Assembly: GCA_905397405.1 (NCBI GenBank)
Contig: CAJPVJ010000091.1
Span: 1 to 42,314, forward strand
DNA from: Oppiella nova
Taxonomy: Eukaryota > Arthropoda > Arachnida > Sarcoptiformes > Oppiidae
DNA length: 42,314 nt
Direction of reading: 5' to 3'
In this document: piece after piece, positions 23,985 to 36,362 of the stretch
Numbering within the stretch: the first letter of the stretch is position 1
How the letters are laid out: every line of letters starts with the position of its first letter
Program-made: the position numbers and the translations under genes
Notes under the pieces: model-generated
The model's input: only the letters and a program-made list of their open reading frames with translations
What the model was told of the DNA's origin: nothing
The model's database searches: none

Positions 23985-26741
23985 TAATGTATTATTCAGT
24001 GAAAAATGCATTAAAAGGACTGCAAAATCATTAATCATTTGGTTTTTTGTGAGTTTCCTTTATTCTCGTAAATCATTTTTCATTTCGTTTTTTATATTCA
24101 TTTTGTGAAAAATGTTTCTCAAATTGTAAATGAGATTAACGAACAAAACACTAAACGCTGAGTTAATTCATCCGGGCACTAATGTCTCGGTTATTTTTGA
24201 ATATTCAGTGAATTCATAATAATGTTTTTTGTGTCCGAAAAATATGTATCATTTTTCTTATGATTTCCTATTTTTGTTGTTGTGTTTGAGCTCTAAATCA
24301 ATAATATATTAATCATTTGAGAGAAAGAAATTGTTAAATAATTTATTTAGTAGTTTGTTGTGTTGACTGATAGGAGAACCGGGAGGGAACAGTATGTGTG
24401 TATATATACAATGTATGGCTTAATAAATCGCTAATTAATAACACTTTATTTTATAGGAAAACATAAATCATATATTTTATTGAATAAATGGTAAGAAAAA
24501 TCAAAATTTATTATTTTCCTCAATGAGAAGGACTTAAGTTTTTTGATGAAAAATAATGATATTTTTGAAACGAAAAGAAATGCTATAAAAATCAATTAAT
24601 CTTCGTATGGATTAATTGAAATTTATTTTGTTCAGGGTTAGGGCTGATACAAAAAGGGACATTGTTTCATTGGAAATATATTTAATATGATTTGTCGTTT
24701 ATATATAATATAATCAATCATTTGATTAATTAAATTAATTTAAATAAATTAACATAAAGTTGAAGTGAAATGATAGAAAACTAAGTAAAGTTAATGAATG
24801 AAAAGTAAATATCTATATAAAAGTTATATAAGAAAAACACATTTTAATTAAGAAAATTATATTTTTGTTGAACACATTTGAATATCTAATATGAAAATTA
24901 GTGCCAAATTTGAAATTAAAAAATTAAAATAAAGCTTTTTTGGATAAGATATGCGCTGAATATATTATTTATATAATTTAAATTAAACAAAAACATAACT
25001 TATTTAAACAAATTTAGTGGACAATTTTCGCAAAGTACTTTTACAATAATTAATACATAAAAAGTCAATTATATTTACAAAAAAACAATAAAGGTTTTAG
25101 TAGATTGACAAAAAACGATATAATTATAGATAAAAACTATAGATAATTGACTGTATGTCCAGCGGTTTGAGTCGCGTTTTTGCGATAATCTCTCAAAATG
25201 AGAGGCAAAACAAATTTCTGGTGTCTCTCCAGAGGGTGATTGGGAACTCATAATTGTGTGCACACACATATACATCGCATAAAATATAGACCCTTTTATA
25301 TACATAAATATAATACCATATAATATATAATTCGTGTGTTCAGTGTTCACAACACATAGCGTACAATATTTTACGACAGGTACGGCTATAGTAATAAAAA
25401 AGGCATTTCATATATGATATAATATATACATGAAATCGCAAATTAACATCATATCACGTCTGAGTCACACCTACTCTGTCTAATAAAATGCATACCAAAA
25501 GCCGTCAAAATGTATTCGTAGATACATTTAGCCGTAACCAACGGCTGAGGCATACATGAGCCCGAGTTATGAGCACCGGTATGGCTATTAGTTAAGTGAG
25601 TATGCATTTGGTTTTTCACTAATTAAGACATTTTTTCTCTGATGAACTCATATTATGATGATTACGATGATTATGATTATAATGCCGTTTAATGTGCATA
25701 AGTGTTACGCAGAATATTCTGTGCCGTAAATGTGCACTAAATTACACACAGAGACCCCGAAAGGTGTTTCCACTTGCTAGATAATTGTATAATAAATATA
25801 ATATATACATTATTATTCAAGCTCCGAGTAATTATTATTCATATACTTTTATGGCAATCAATATTACGAATAGCATAGGGCATTGAATACTCAATATGTT
25901 ATTAATTTGAATAAATTAGAAATAATTTGTGATTTATTCAGAGCTCGCGATTAGTCATCAAATATTCAAATATAGATTAGAAAATGTTTGATATATTCTG
26001 TTATATTAATTATATTTCAAAAGTATTTTTGTAATAATTGTAATTCACAAATATATTTCAAATAAAATTTGTTAATATATGGCGTAAACTAGTAATTAAA
26101 TTAGAAATATTTGTAAATCAATTCCGTGTAGCATGTACGTAAAATAACTTAATTTTCGTATGACATACAATACTTATTAAACACATTTCAATAACTGATA
26201 CTAGCACAGATTATGCAGACATACAAATATTTATGTGCCAAAAATTAATAAATATTCAAATTATGATACGAGAAAAGCTTTTACGCTATCAATTCAAATC
26301 AGGACTAAAACAGTTTGAAGGGCTTGGATGGCAACGACCCACACATCTCATTGGACTAGAAATATGTATTTCATTAAAATGTATGCAAAAAATAAAGTGA
26401 ATATTACTTTACACAACACTTGACTACCGACTACTGGGAATCGTGCAAAAATATTCTCGCATAAAGTATATCATATTATTTGATGTAATATTCATATTAA
26501 GTAATAAATATAAAAATATCAAATGTTTGACATAAGCACTGAAATACAAAGTATGGCATAGATTATGGTGTGTTTGTACACTATTTGCCCGCAAATGTAC
26601 AGCACTTTAATGCCGTATATTTGCCTCTTTTTTATAGCCGATGTTCATTAATAATTAAAAGCAAACGGCGCGCACACCATAGCAGTACATGACATACCGG
26701 AGCTGCTGCTGGTGGTGGTATACATGCATTTGCGGGCTATA
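23985..26741. other. AT-rich stretch without GA/CT tracts
   Basis: No exon, RNA gene or repeat above a few tens of bases was seen. One 9-mer site lies at 25573. Confidence 0.5.
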
Positions 26742-26821
26742 GTTATGTGTATTAAGTTGTGTGTGATGTCTATCCCCTCCCGTGGAAACTACTGTCACAG
26801 CGACTCATATCATCAATATTT
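26742..26821 (+). repeat. left arm of perfect 80-bp inverted repeat
   Basis: Exact reverse complement of 27139-27218, separated by 317 bases that hold a CT run and an inverted copy of 28606-28700. Confidence 0.97.
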
Positions 26822-27000
26822 GATGAGCAGTGCTTTGCTTTGAGCGGCAATTATAATCCATGGGCTCCTGGAGACACTGCCATTCCCCTCACCAATACAT
26901 GATCTAAATTACTCATTAGAGTCTCGAGGAATAAATTAGGCAAACATTTTCCGAAATGGCATTAGACTCCATAATATTAGACTTTTATTGCAATTATTGT

Positions 27001-27004
<4 letters not shown>

Positions 27005-27039
<35 letters not shown>
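27005..27039. repeat. CT microsatellite
   Basis: Uninterrupted CT run, left boundary of the mosaic block 27045-27218. Confidence 0.95.
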
Positions 27040-27042
<3 letters not shown>

Positions 27043-27044
27043 GC

Positions 27045-27139
27045 AAATAATTTCAACCTTTTTTTCTGTCTGTTGTTGTTATATTCAGTACACAAATTAT
27101 TTTTCACATAACCATAACTGATATTTATTACACAATAAA
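27045..27139 (-). repeat. 95-bp inverted copy of 28606-28700
   Basis: Exact reverse complement of 28606-28700 over 95 bases. It abuts the right arm of the 80-bp inverted repeat with a one-base overlap. Confidence 0.97.
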
Positions 27140-27218
27140 AATATTGATGATATGAGTCGCTGTGACAGTAGTTTCCACGGGAGGGGATAGACATCACACA
27201 CAACTTAATACACATAAC
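27139..27218 (-). repeat. right arm of perfect 80-bp inverted repeat
   Basis: Exact reverse complement of 26742-26821, starting where the 95-bp inverted piece ends. Confidence 0.97.
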
Positions 27219-28254
27219 AAGTTTGTAGGTTTTCAAAGCAATAATAAAACAATAATATCTTTATGTTTATGACTCTATCAGTGATACATTAAAAACAGAG
27301 TACAGAATATTCTGCGATATTTTTAATTGACTTTTATTTTTTTACCAGCGCACTGGCAATACACCCACTGTTTAGTTAATGTCTCAATTGTGATAATAAT
27401 GATGAGTTCATTGTATATGCAAACAGAATACACATATAAATTGTGATTATATTTGGTGTGTGCGGCTAATAAAATACTTATTTTATTTCCTTTATAACTC
27501 TATTTCCACTGATTTATAATATTAATGCCGTAATGAATATGAAAAACAATTTTTATGTTACTTTTTTGTTACAATTTTCTAAGCGATAAAAACTTTAAAT
27601 TTCATATTTTTATTATATTTTCCCATTTCTTGATATTCGGTGGTTAACGGTATGTATAAGTTATGTAACAAATAACAAACGCAATGCTATTATAAATATT
27701 TTTATTATTTTCACTTTAGACTCGTAGTGGTAGAGAAAGTCATCTAATATTTTGTATTATATTTTCGCAAAAATACTATTCGTATAGAAAATTGATGCTT
27801 AAGGCGAGCATAACGTAAATAAATAAATAAATAAATAAAGAGATAATATAATAGCATTTTCTGCTCATATACTACTGAATGAAATGAGTGTTTTTAAAAT
27901 AACTTATTTTTATATAGAAATATATTTTTGTCAATTTTAGGCAATAGTAAATGTAAGTATAGTGTGGTGGGAAAGGCAGCCAAAAAGGCCTGACTTATCT
28001 TATTTAACACATTCTTAAATTATAAATGAAATATTGATATACCAAACACTGTAAAAAAGGTAATATTTTCAATGTAATGAGTGTTTTAGGCTCATATAAA
28101 GTATAATGTATGGCCTGAACGGTAACTACCAAACCATAGACTCGTATGAGATATGAGATGTGATGTCTATAATAAAAAATAAAGCCCAGGAATGCATGAA
28201 AAATATTAAAGCAAACAAATGTATTGCATTGTATAGTGAGATATAGTTTGTTGT

Positions 28255-28255
<1 letters not shown>
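27219..28255. other. AT-rich non-coding stretch
   Basis: Nothing gene-like seen apart from an AAAT run at 27817-27839. Confidence 0.5.
27817..27839. repeat. AAAT tetranucleotide repeat
   Basis: Nearly six AAAT units. Confidence 0.95.

Positions 28256-28291
<36 letters not shown>
28256..28291. repeat. GA microsatellite
   Basis: Uninterrupted GA run, 33 bases from the CT run at 28325. Confidence 0.95.
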
Positions 28292-28293
<2 letters not shown>

Positions 28294-28297
28294 ATTC

Positions 28298-28340
28298 TTT
28301 GCGATCGGAACACTATAATCTTGGTCTCTCTCTCTCTCTC
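28298..28340 (+). repeat. dispersed piece with inverted copy at 29599-29641
   Basis: TTTGCGATCGGAACAC and the following bases into the CT run (28325-28340) match 29599-29641 in inverted orientation. Confidence 0.9.
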
Positions 28341-28605
28341 CTCGAGCATAACATTGGTGTCGGAAATCTTTTTGCCCGAAAAAGTGTGCTTTTATTGCTT
28401 TTGTATTATTATATCGTATATCACAAACACTTGCACTCAATGGTCATACAAGAGAACACACACTGAATATTATGTTTGATTTACACCCAAACACACAAAA
28501 ACACATTCATATATATAATATACAACATGACTACTCGTATAAAGTTATATATATGTGTTTATTCCCGTCATTTAAGCGTATTTTTGTTGGCATTTATGCT
28601 AAAAA

Positions 28606-28700
28606 TTTATTGTGTAATAAATATCAGTTATGGTTATGTGAAAAATAATTTGTGTACTGAATATAACAACAACAGACAGAAAAAAAGGTTGAAATTATTT
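28606..28700 (+). repeat. 95-bp piece with inverted copy at 27045-27139
   Basis: Exact match in inverted orientation. In both places a GA/CT tract follows within five bases. Confidence 0.97.
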
Positions 28701-28703
28701 TCT

Positions 28704-28741
28704 GAGAGAGAGAGAGAGAGAGGGAGAGAGAGAGAGAGAGA
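28704..28741. repeat. GA microsatellite, one interruption
   Basis: GA run with a single GGG interruption. Confidence 0.95.
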
Positions 28742-29592
28742 CTGATATTTGTCTGTTAAGTGTTTTAACTGAACAAATATTTTATATATATTTTGTTGTC
28801 CAACACATACACACATAAGCAAAAAGGCAATCCATAAAAACAAATATAAAATCACGTATTTTATGATATAATGGTCAAAGAATTTACGGTTTAATTTGTG
28901 TCTTATAATAAAATTTTCACTTTTATTGCTATATAAATAGCGAATAAAATTTTTATTGATGTCTTCCATTACTTTAATTATACTGTCTATCATACAAAGT
29001 GTATAATAAATAACAAAATAGTGCATTTTTACCCAGAAAATATTTTTTATGAAGCATTTGGTGCTCATCTTAACTGACAATTATATTATTGAAAACAATT
29101 TTATAGTTTTAGCAAATGGTTTAGAATTACATAAAATATTGTAATTTATGAGTTAAAATATTATAATATAAAAAAGTGTCTTATAATAAGTAACAGTCAA
29201 TTTCATGTTAAATATATTTAAGGTTTGCAGTAATTAAGTCAAGAATAGACAATTTATAGAGATTTTATACATTCATTTATGGAGATTATTGACAAATGTT
29301 TGCAATTGTTTTTACATAAATTCCTGAAAAGTTTACCCGGGGTTTGACTTTTGCTCAAAAAAGCATATTTTAATATCAAAATCGATATATCAAACGCCGA
29401 AACAACCGATGATTAGATTCACAACAACACAAAAAGGCTTAAATATATTGTGTATATTATATAATACATGAGACCTATTGATGGAGTGAAACGAAACGCG
29501 AATAAAATTTAAATTATATCCTCTGAACCCTATTATTGAGAGATATATTCTTATGGTTTTGTTCGCCAATCATATGTGTATAAAGAGTTTGC
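28742..29592. other. AT-rich non-coding stretch
   Basis: Nothing gene-like was supported. A 148-codon minus-strand frame across 28634-29080 is AT-driven and runs through the CT repeat. Confidence 0.45.
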
Positions 29593-29614
29593 GAGAGAGA
29601 GAGAGAGAGAGAGA
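29593..29614. repeat. GA microsatellite
   Basis: Left boundary of the two-piece mosaic 29593-29715. Confidence 0.95.
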
Positions 29615-29641
29615 CCAAGATTATAGTGTTCCGATCGCAAA
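29599..29641 (-). repeat. mosaic piece 1: inverted copy of 28298-28340
   Basis: Matches the reverse complement of 28298-28340 and ends exactly where the second mosaic piece starts. Confidence 0.9.
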
Positions 29642-29682
29642 AATATTTCGCTTTTCACTCATATATCTCGTCACAGCATCTT

Positions 29683-29687
<5 letters not shown>
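29642..29687 (+). repeat. mosaic piece 2: direct copy of 21637-21682
   Basis: Identical to 21637-21682 and runs into a GA tract, as its counterpart does. Confidence 0.9.

Positions 29688-29715
<28 letters not shown>
29688..29715. repeat. GA microsatellite
   Basis: Right boundary of the mosaic. Confidence 0.95.
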
Positions 29716-29718
<3 letters not shown>

Positions 29719-31927
29719 TGAAAGTAAAACACATAAAAAGTGGAGTAAAATAAATATTCAGAGAATGTGTTTTGTATGAGAGAGTGAAGTTTGAGTGGAG
29801 GTTCACAATATATACACACATAATATTCTGGTATATATTCTGTGTGTATGTATATATTCACCAAAACATAGTGTACTGTATAGTGCAGTGCATAAGAGAT
29901 ACACCAAAAATTATTGCTCATTAATCACTTGGGGTGACAGGGAAGGCATACGAGAACATTGAAGTATAACATTAGGATGAAGTTTGAAATGTGCACCAAC
30001 TGTCCCATTAATCTTACGATGTGTATAGAAGCATATCATATACAATACATTGTCTGATAGACAGAGAGCTAGTATGTGGATGCGAGGCATAATAGAGTGG
30101 CACTGGTAGTCGACTATATATACTGTATGTAGCCTAGTCGTGGTAATAGTGATGCATAACATTTTAAAATAGATCGCATGCCAGGCATTGCTTGTGTGCA
30201 AAAACACAAATGAAAAACCCATTGAAAAGTGTATGGCTTTTAAAAAAGTTGGATGAGAAATTCCTGTAGAAATCAGTGCCTTATCTACTATATTATGGTT
30301 TGCAAACCCATAGTAGTATTGAACGCTTAAACTTTGTCTACTGGAAAACAAGTGCATTGAAAATAGTTTTCATGCAAAATATTTGATGATGTATTGCCAT
30401 CAAAATAAAGATTTAATTATTTTTTAGCTTTTCCCTAATTTCGGTGTGTCATACATCATGTGTGCGAATGTGTGTGTTTTTCGTACGAAAGTATATTATG
30501 TTTTAAAAAGCCTCTGAAACATATGTTTTACATATTTTCGGGCGATGAATGCGAAAACATTTTTCTAGTGTTATGTATATTTCAGAGTCTGAAATTCAGA
30601 TACATATAAAAGTTTTGCTCAAATATTTTTGTCGTCCAAAAAATATTTTTCTGGTGAAACGAAATGACACAAAGATTTTGCGAAGAGATTAACCAGAAAA
30701 TATTTTGTTCCAGGTTCAATAGACCAGGTATTGAATTGCATTTTTACGAAATGTCCCAAGAATCACTACATTATATTAGCGGCTATTTAGTGGAAAAAAT
30801 AATAAATTTCTCATTTGATTGAACACTAAAAATAGTGATTTTAATGGTATTGTAGGTCTGGTCACCGATGTGTGCGGCACCGGTATGTAGTGAAAGGCAT
30901 CTCAGATATACTATACAACTCTACGAGAGTCTTTAGGGCCGTATTTAAAGTATTTATGGCATTGAGAGTACAGTATATTAACGAAACTGTGAGAGAATTA
31001 CAGTAAATATCATTTGCCAATAGATGTATAAATCGGAGTACTTTTGTATGAGCTGCCGGTGCGCCCAGTCATACGTCAAACACGGTGTGACAGGTCCTGT
31101 TGGGGGGCCCGGCAATCCATCAATTGGGCACCGACATCAATGCCAATGACTGTATTCTGGCTATGCTATTGGGGGGTTGTATATGTGTAATGGTCCTGTC
31201 CCCTTTTACAATACCATTGCTACTTATATTACTGGTGCCAATCGTAATGCAATTCTGAAATCAATGCAATTGAATGTATGGCCAAAAAACATACAGGTCT
31301 TCGGTGGCATAGAGTGCATAACACAATAGCATTTCATGTCCTAAAGAGTGTATAGTAGAGGGAAAGGGACAGTAAGACCGTTTGCACGCATGGATGGGTA
31401 AGGGATAGCCACTACACATCAACACTGCCACCGATGGGCACAATTGAACGGCACGTCGTCCTAAACATCGGCTCAACCATCAGTACAAACGGCACACAAA
31501 AACATGCGTTAATTCTCTGGTGTTATATGCGAGAGAATATACGGTATATTCTGGAGGTAAATGTGTGGCAATCGCTTAGCATATAATATGATTGTGAGGG
31601 GCCTTTGCAGACCGCTCATACATTTGGAGATCAGCACTGGTATGGCTCTGGTATGGCCTACCAGTTGTGTCGCCCTTTTCATCCGAATTACAACTCGACT
31701 CTCTTGTAAAACTCGATTACATTATATTCTGTGTGTTTGTGTCGACCCATACATTGAGGTAATCGCTCGACACGTATAGATAGAGTCGGAACCGCTATTA
31801 TAGTGATTGGTGTGCATAATAATAGGGCCCCGAAGTGACACTTATGAGCGGCACCGGCACTGTACTACTACCTGAGCCCTAAGTCTGAGCCTAAAAGAGT
31901 ATTAGCGGTGATGACTGAGTGAGTGAG

Positions 31928-31967
<40 letters not shown>

Positions 31968-32340
31968 GTATAATTCCGTCAACGAAAAATGCATACAAAA
32001 TACATAATCATATGTCAAACACGGAATACATATTGTATTTTGCATTTTCAACACAAGAATACAAGTTTTGGTAAATAAAAATTAAATATGAAATGCATTT
32101 CTTATGTTCAATGAGTACACGGCTTTGCGTTCAAAAGAATATTCTTAAGCCTTAACTCCAATGAATGCAGAGATTTAAGGCAGAAATATAAATAAAAATT
32201 ACACTCAAATGAATGTGTAATTCATCATAAATAGCGATTCATAATCAGGGAATAAGACGTGAAACGTACAGATTTCAATTGTGCGATATATTCAGGGCTA
32301 AATCATGACATGCTTTTGTACACAAATATTGTAATTTTTC
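29716..32340. other. less AT-rich non-coding stretch
   Basis: No exon could be supported, although 31.0-31.9 kb is visibly richer in GC. It has 9-mer sites at 30100, 30877, 31230 and 31634. The longest frame (minus strand, 29911-30357, 148 codons) shows no recognisable domain. Confidence 0.45.
31932..31965. repeat. GA microsatellite
   Basis: Uninterrupted GA run preceded by GAGT units. Confidence 0.95.
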
Positions 32341-32955
32341 CTTGATCCTTTCGTATAACATATGCACACATGAATTGAATGAATAACACAATTGAATATA
32401 ATTTCAATACGAATATAATTGATTGGAAAATTGTATATTTCATTGAATTTCTCACACAACATATAATAAGAAATATGTTTTTTCTAAAAATAAAAATTGC
32501 AATTTTAATGAGTATTTTCAGTGCAAAAGACTTGGAGGGCTGGCAGACAGCCGGGGAATGGCTACAAATTAGGAGCACATAAAAAATGTAATGACAACTG
32601 TCATACGGTTTATGGCTTAATGTAATGCAATATGTCTCCCGACCTGTCGTATAGTATGATATGATTTGCGTAACAAATTTTTATGGATAGGAAATCACTT
32701 ATGGAGTGGTGTATAAGGATTGTCGTGTATATTAGAGCTAACTGAGCGCTTCCAATGAGGACATCAATCCGTGTGAACAATGATAGGATATAGACTGCCG
32801 TGTGAGTCGGCTGTGTATTATGGATCAGCACCGGTATATACTTTGTAATGCTATTGTCAGTGAGTGTCGAAAGCATTTTGGCTTTTCATCGCAAATGAGG
32901 ATTTAGATCTTTTTATAGTCACTTCTCTTTCACTCACTCACTTTGCCTACCAGTA
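32341..32955 (+). repeat. direct duplication B, copy 1 (615 bp)
   Basis: Immediately followed by copy 2 with the same length and seven substitutions. It ends in CCTACCAGT plus A. Both copies carry a 67-codon frame on the + strand (32379-32582) and an overlapping minus-strand frame. Neither is recognisable, and the one change inside the + frame is amino-acid-altering (Ile to Met), so there is no sign of coding constraint. Confidence 0.97.
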
Positions 32956-33570
32956 CTTGATCCTTTCGTATAACATATGCACACATGAATTGAATGAATA
33001 ACACAATTGAATATAATTTCAATACGAATATAATTGATTGGAAAATTGTATATTTCATTGAATTTCTCACACAACATATAATGAGAAATATGTTTTTTCT
33101 AAAAATAAAAATTGCAATTTTAATGAGTATTTTCAGTGCAAAAGACTTGGAGGGCTGGCAGACAGCCGGGGAATGGCTACAAATTAGGAGCACATAAAAA
33201 ATGTGATGACAACTGTCATACGGTTTATGGCTTAATGTAATGCAATATGTCTCCAGACCTGTCGTATAGTATGATATGATTTGCGTAACAAATTTTTATG
33301 GATAGGAAATCACTTATGGAGGGGTGTATAAGGATTGTCGTGTATATTAGGGCTAACTGTGCGCTTCCAATGAGGACATCAATCCGTGTGAACAATGATA
33401 GGATATAGACTGCCGTGTGAGTCGGCTGTGTATTATGGATCGGCACCGGTATATACTTTGTAATGCTATTGTCAGTGAGTGTCGAAAGCATTTTGGCTTT
33501 TCATCGCAAATGAGGATTTAGATCTTTTTATAGTCACTTCTCTTTCACTCACTCACTTTGCCTACCAGTC
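32956..33570 (+). repeat. direct duplication B, copy 2 (615 bp)
   Basis: Exact head-to-tail neighbour of copy 1. It ends in CCTACCAGTC and is followed by CTACCAGTGC, so the boundary lies in the TACCAGT motif family. Confidence 0.97.
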
Positions 33571-33671
33571 CTACCAGTGCTCTGGTCTGACATTTAGCGC
33601 AGAAATAGTTTAGTTAGAAAGCGATTGCTATACATATCTCTGGTCTCTGCTGTGTTCATAGAAATGAAAGT

Positions 33672-33674
<3 letters not shown>

Positions 33675-33713
<39 letters not shown>
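33675..33713. repeat. CT microsatellite
   Basis: Uninterrupted CT run. Confidence 0.95.
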
Positions 33714-33716
<3 letters not shown>

Positions 33717-33861
33717 TGTTCCCACTCTCACTATTAAATAACTGCCGGTGCAGAGCACTGGTAAATACACATCGAGAATGAAACATGAAATGAATCAATC
33801 CCTTGAGAGTCAAACACATAGTATAGCGGATGACAAGATTATCAAAAGCTTTGTGTTCAGC

Positions 33862-33864
<3 letters not shown>

Positions 33865-33900
<36 letters not shown>
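33865..33900. repeat. CT microsatellite
   Basis: Uninterrupted CT run. Confidence 0.95.
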
Positions 33901-33903
<3 letters not shown>

Positions 33904-34480
33904 TACCTCATGTCGCTCACGACACGATTCGTATTGTACCTCACTCTCTGCTCATTTTGATTTAACAGATAATCAGACTTGTGTACAGCGCTGTCAGTGC
34001 CATAAACTATTTGTGTTGTATTTATGCGATGAATGAGTGCTCACATTATCCGATAGCATATACCGACACAACAAAACAAAAGTGTATGTGCTAAGAATTG
34101 GTAGCAAAAGTATTTTGTGCTGTGTGAATTTTTATATATTTTTAAAAATTATATTTTATTTATTTGAGAGAATATTCTAACGCTAAGCGAACTGAGGACC
34201 AAATGTCAGAATATATTCATTGAATGTAAGAATAATTTCTGTGATTTTTCTAGAGTAAGAATTTTGTGCTTTTTATTCACAATTTTATGACAAAATGAAT
34301 TATTTTTAGTCCGGGCGAAGGGAAATACACTATTTTGGTGCGTAATCAGTCAAATGTAATAATCAATTACTTGTTAACATATGCGTCAAAATTTATTATT
34401 GTATTATTTGATCAATGATTTTTGAGACATTCAAACCATTCCCTAACAAACACATACACATCCATTGCCAGAGAGCATGA

Positions 34481-34484
<4 letters not shown>

Positions 34485-34521
<37 letters not shown>
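34485..34521. repeat. GA microsatellite
   Basis: Uninterrupted GA run, 75 bases before duplication C. Confidence 0.95.
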
Positions 34522-34524
<3 letters not shown>

Positions 34525-34596
34525 GAGATATGAGTCCCAAAGTGTATAATATATTGTTATGAGTTTTGGTGGACTTTTTTCGGCGCAAAACTTAAT

Positions 34597-35111
34597 TATG
34601 CGAAATGAAAACCTCTAACGCTTTTATACCATACATAATATATATGACTATAATATATAATATCTATACAATTCAGACTAACTCATAATGTGTTGTAGCC
34701 ATAAATCCAATGAACAATAAGTGTCCGACCGCCGAAAGTATCAGTCACAAATGTACAGTATAGTGTCAAAATGTTATATGGTTTGCCCCGAAAATATATA
34801 AAAATGGTGTTATTTTTGTTGCACTTTTCGATTTGAATCGCGAATTGTATTCTTCATTGGAATCAGAGCTTAAAATTGTGTCCATTATTCACACGTTTGG
34901 CATCAAAAGGGGCAACGATTGGGACGACTCTAATGGTCCACAAAGGATAGAGAGATCTGAGAAAAGTTTTTGTTGAGAAATAGTAGTATCAAAAAAGTGT
35001 TGCGAAATCAATAATTTGTCAAAACGTCCAAAAATGTTAAGGCATTCAACGATCGCTACAGTAATTCAATAGCCATTCATAATGGCATACGATTCGCGCG
35101 ATACTATTAAA
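34597..35111 (+). repeat. direct duplication C, copy 1 (515 bp)
   Basis: Followed head-to-tail by copy 2, from which it differs by four substitutions and two small indels (3 and 2 bases). No coding frame is conserved. Confidence 0.97.
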
Positions 35112-35622
35112 TATGCGAAATGAAAACCTCTAACGCTTTTATACCATACATAATATATATGACTATAATATATAATATCTATACAATTCAGACTAACTCA
35201 TAATGTGTTGTAGCCATAAATCCAATGAACAATAAGTGTCGGACCGCCGAAAGTATCAGTCACAAATATACAGTATAGTGTCAAAATGTTATATGGTTTG
35301 CCCCGAAAATATATAAAAATTGTGTTATTTTTGTTGCACTTTTCGATTTGAATCGCGAATTGTATTCTTCATTGCAATCAGAGCTTAAAATTGTGTCCAT
35401 TATTCACACGTTTGGCATCAAAAGGGGCAACGATTGGGACGACTCTAATGGTCCACAAAGGATAGAGAGATCTGAGAAAAGTTTTTGTTGAGAAATAGTA
35501 TCAAAAAAGTGTTGCGAAATCAATAATTTGTCAAAACGTCCAAAAATGTTAAGGCATTCAACGATCGCTACAGTAATTCAATAGCCATTCATAATGGCAT
35601 ACGATTCGCGATACTATTAAAT
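35112..35622 (+). repeat. direct duplication C, copy 2
   Basis: Second copy of 34597-35111. It stops matching at ATTGAGATC. Confidence 0.97.
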
Positions 35623-36327
35623 TGAGATCAAAATAAATGGCAGAATATTATTCTTAAGGCATTTGCAAACCACCCCGTCCCTTTTGATGACAGAATATAT
35701 TTTTGAGACACAATTTGCGATACATATTATGGGCCCGAAAAAACAATTTAAAAGTGATTATATCAGCAATTTATTCGTGCGATTCTGTGTGTGTTTTGTG
35801 CACTTCATATTGGATTTAAATCACAATATATATATATATACAAAAATATTGCACGGATACGACAAAAATTTATAAAAAGTCTAGTTTTCAAAGTCAATGA
35901 TTGATCGATTCAACGGGATATTGATTTTGAAATTTGCATATTTTTTAGACACACGACACAAAATTGTTTAAACAAAAAAAAAGTAATGTGCTAATTTTCG
36001 GGGAGTACTTCCCATATATTCAGCATAATGTCTAATAGGACTTTTGTTTTAATAGAGAGTAATCTTTATATTGGGATTACTTTTTAACAAATAAATACAC
36101 GTAAAACTGTATGACATAATACGCTATTAGTTGCAGCGCTAATGCAAACCATTAGCAGCATTTGATTATTTAAAAAGCTTTTATACTCGCATTTTTTCAC
36201 TACACTATCACATTGTGTATGTGATAGACTATTATTAAAATAATTTTTATAAAGTCATCATTTGATTAGATAGAAATGCAAATAAGTTTTTTTTCGCTCT
36301 CGGTGTCCATATATTTAGCCAAATATT

Positions 36328-36330
<3 letters not shown>

Positions 36331-36360
<30 letters not shown>
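36331..36360. repeat. GA microsatellite
   Basis: Uninterrupted GA run. Confidence 0.95.

Positions 36361-36362
<2 letters not shown>

Larger units (their letters stand above)
33571..34596. other. non-coding stretch between duplications B and C
   Basis: Holds two CT runs, one GA run and 9-mer sites at 33572 and 33755. No gene seen. Confidence 0.5.

Noticed and set aside
28634-29080. 148-codon open frame on the minus strand with hydrophobic stretches
   Set aside because: It runs through the CT tract as Ser-Leu repeats and overlaps the 95-bp duplicated piece. It opens with TTG, and the amino acids follow AT content (Ile, Lys, Asn, Phe, Tyr).
29911-30357. 148-codon open frame on the minus strand
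   Set aside because: It is long for the window, but there is no domain, no compositional shift and no splice or promoter context, and the local base composition has fewer stop codons. Not called as a gene.
32379-33197. 67-codon frame present in both copies of duplication B
   Set aside because: Presence in both copies follows from the duplication. The one substitution inside it changes an amino acid, and a frame on the opposite strand is equally open, so no evidence of coding.
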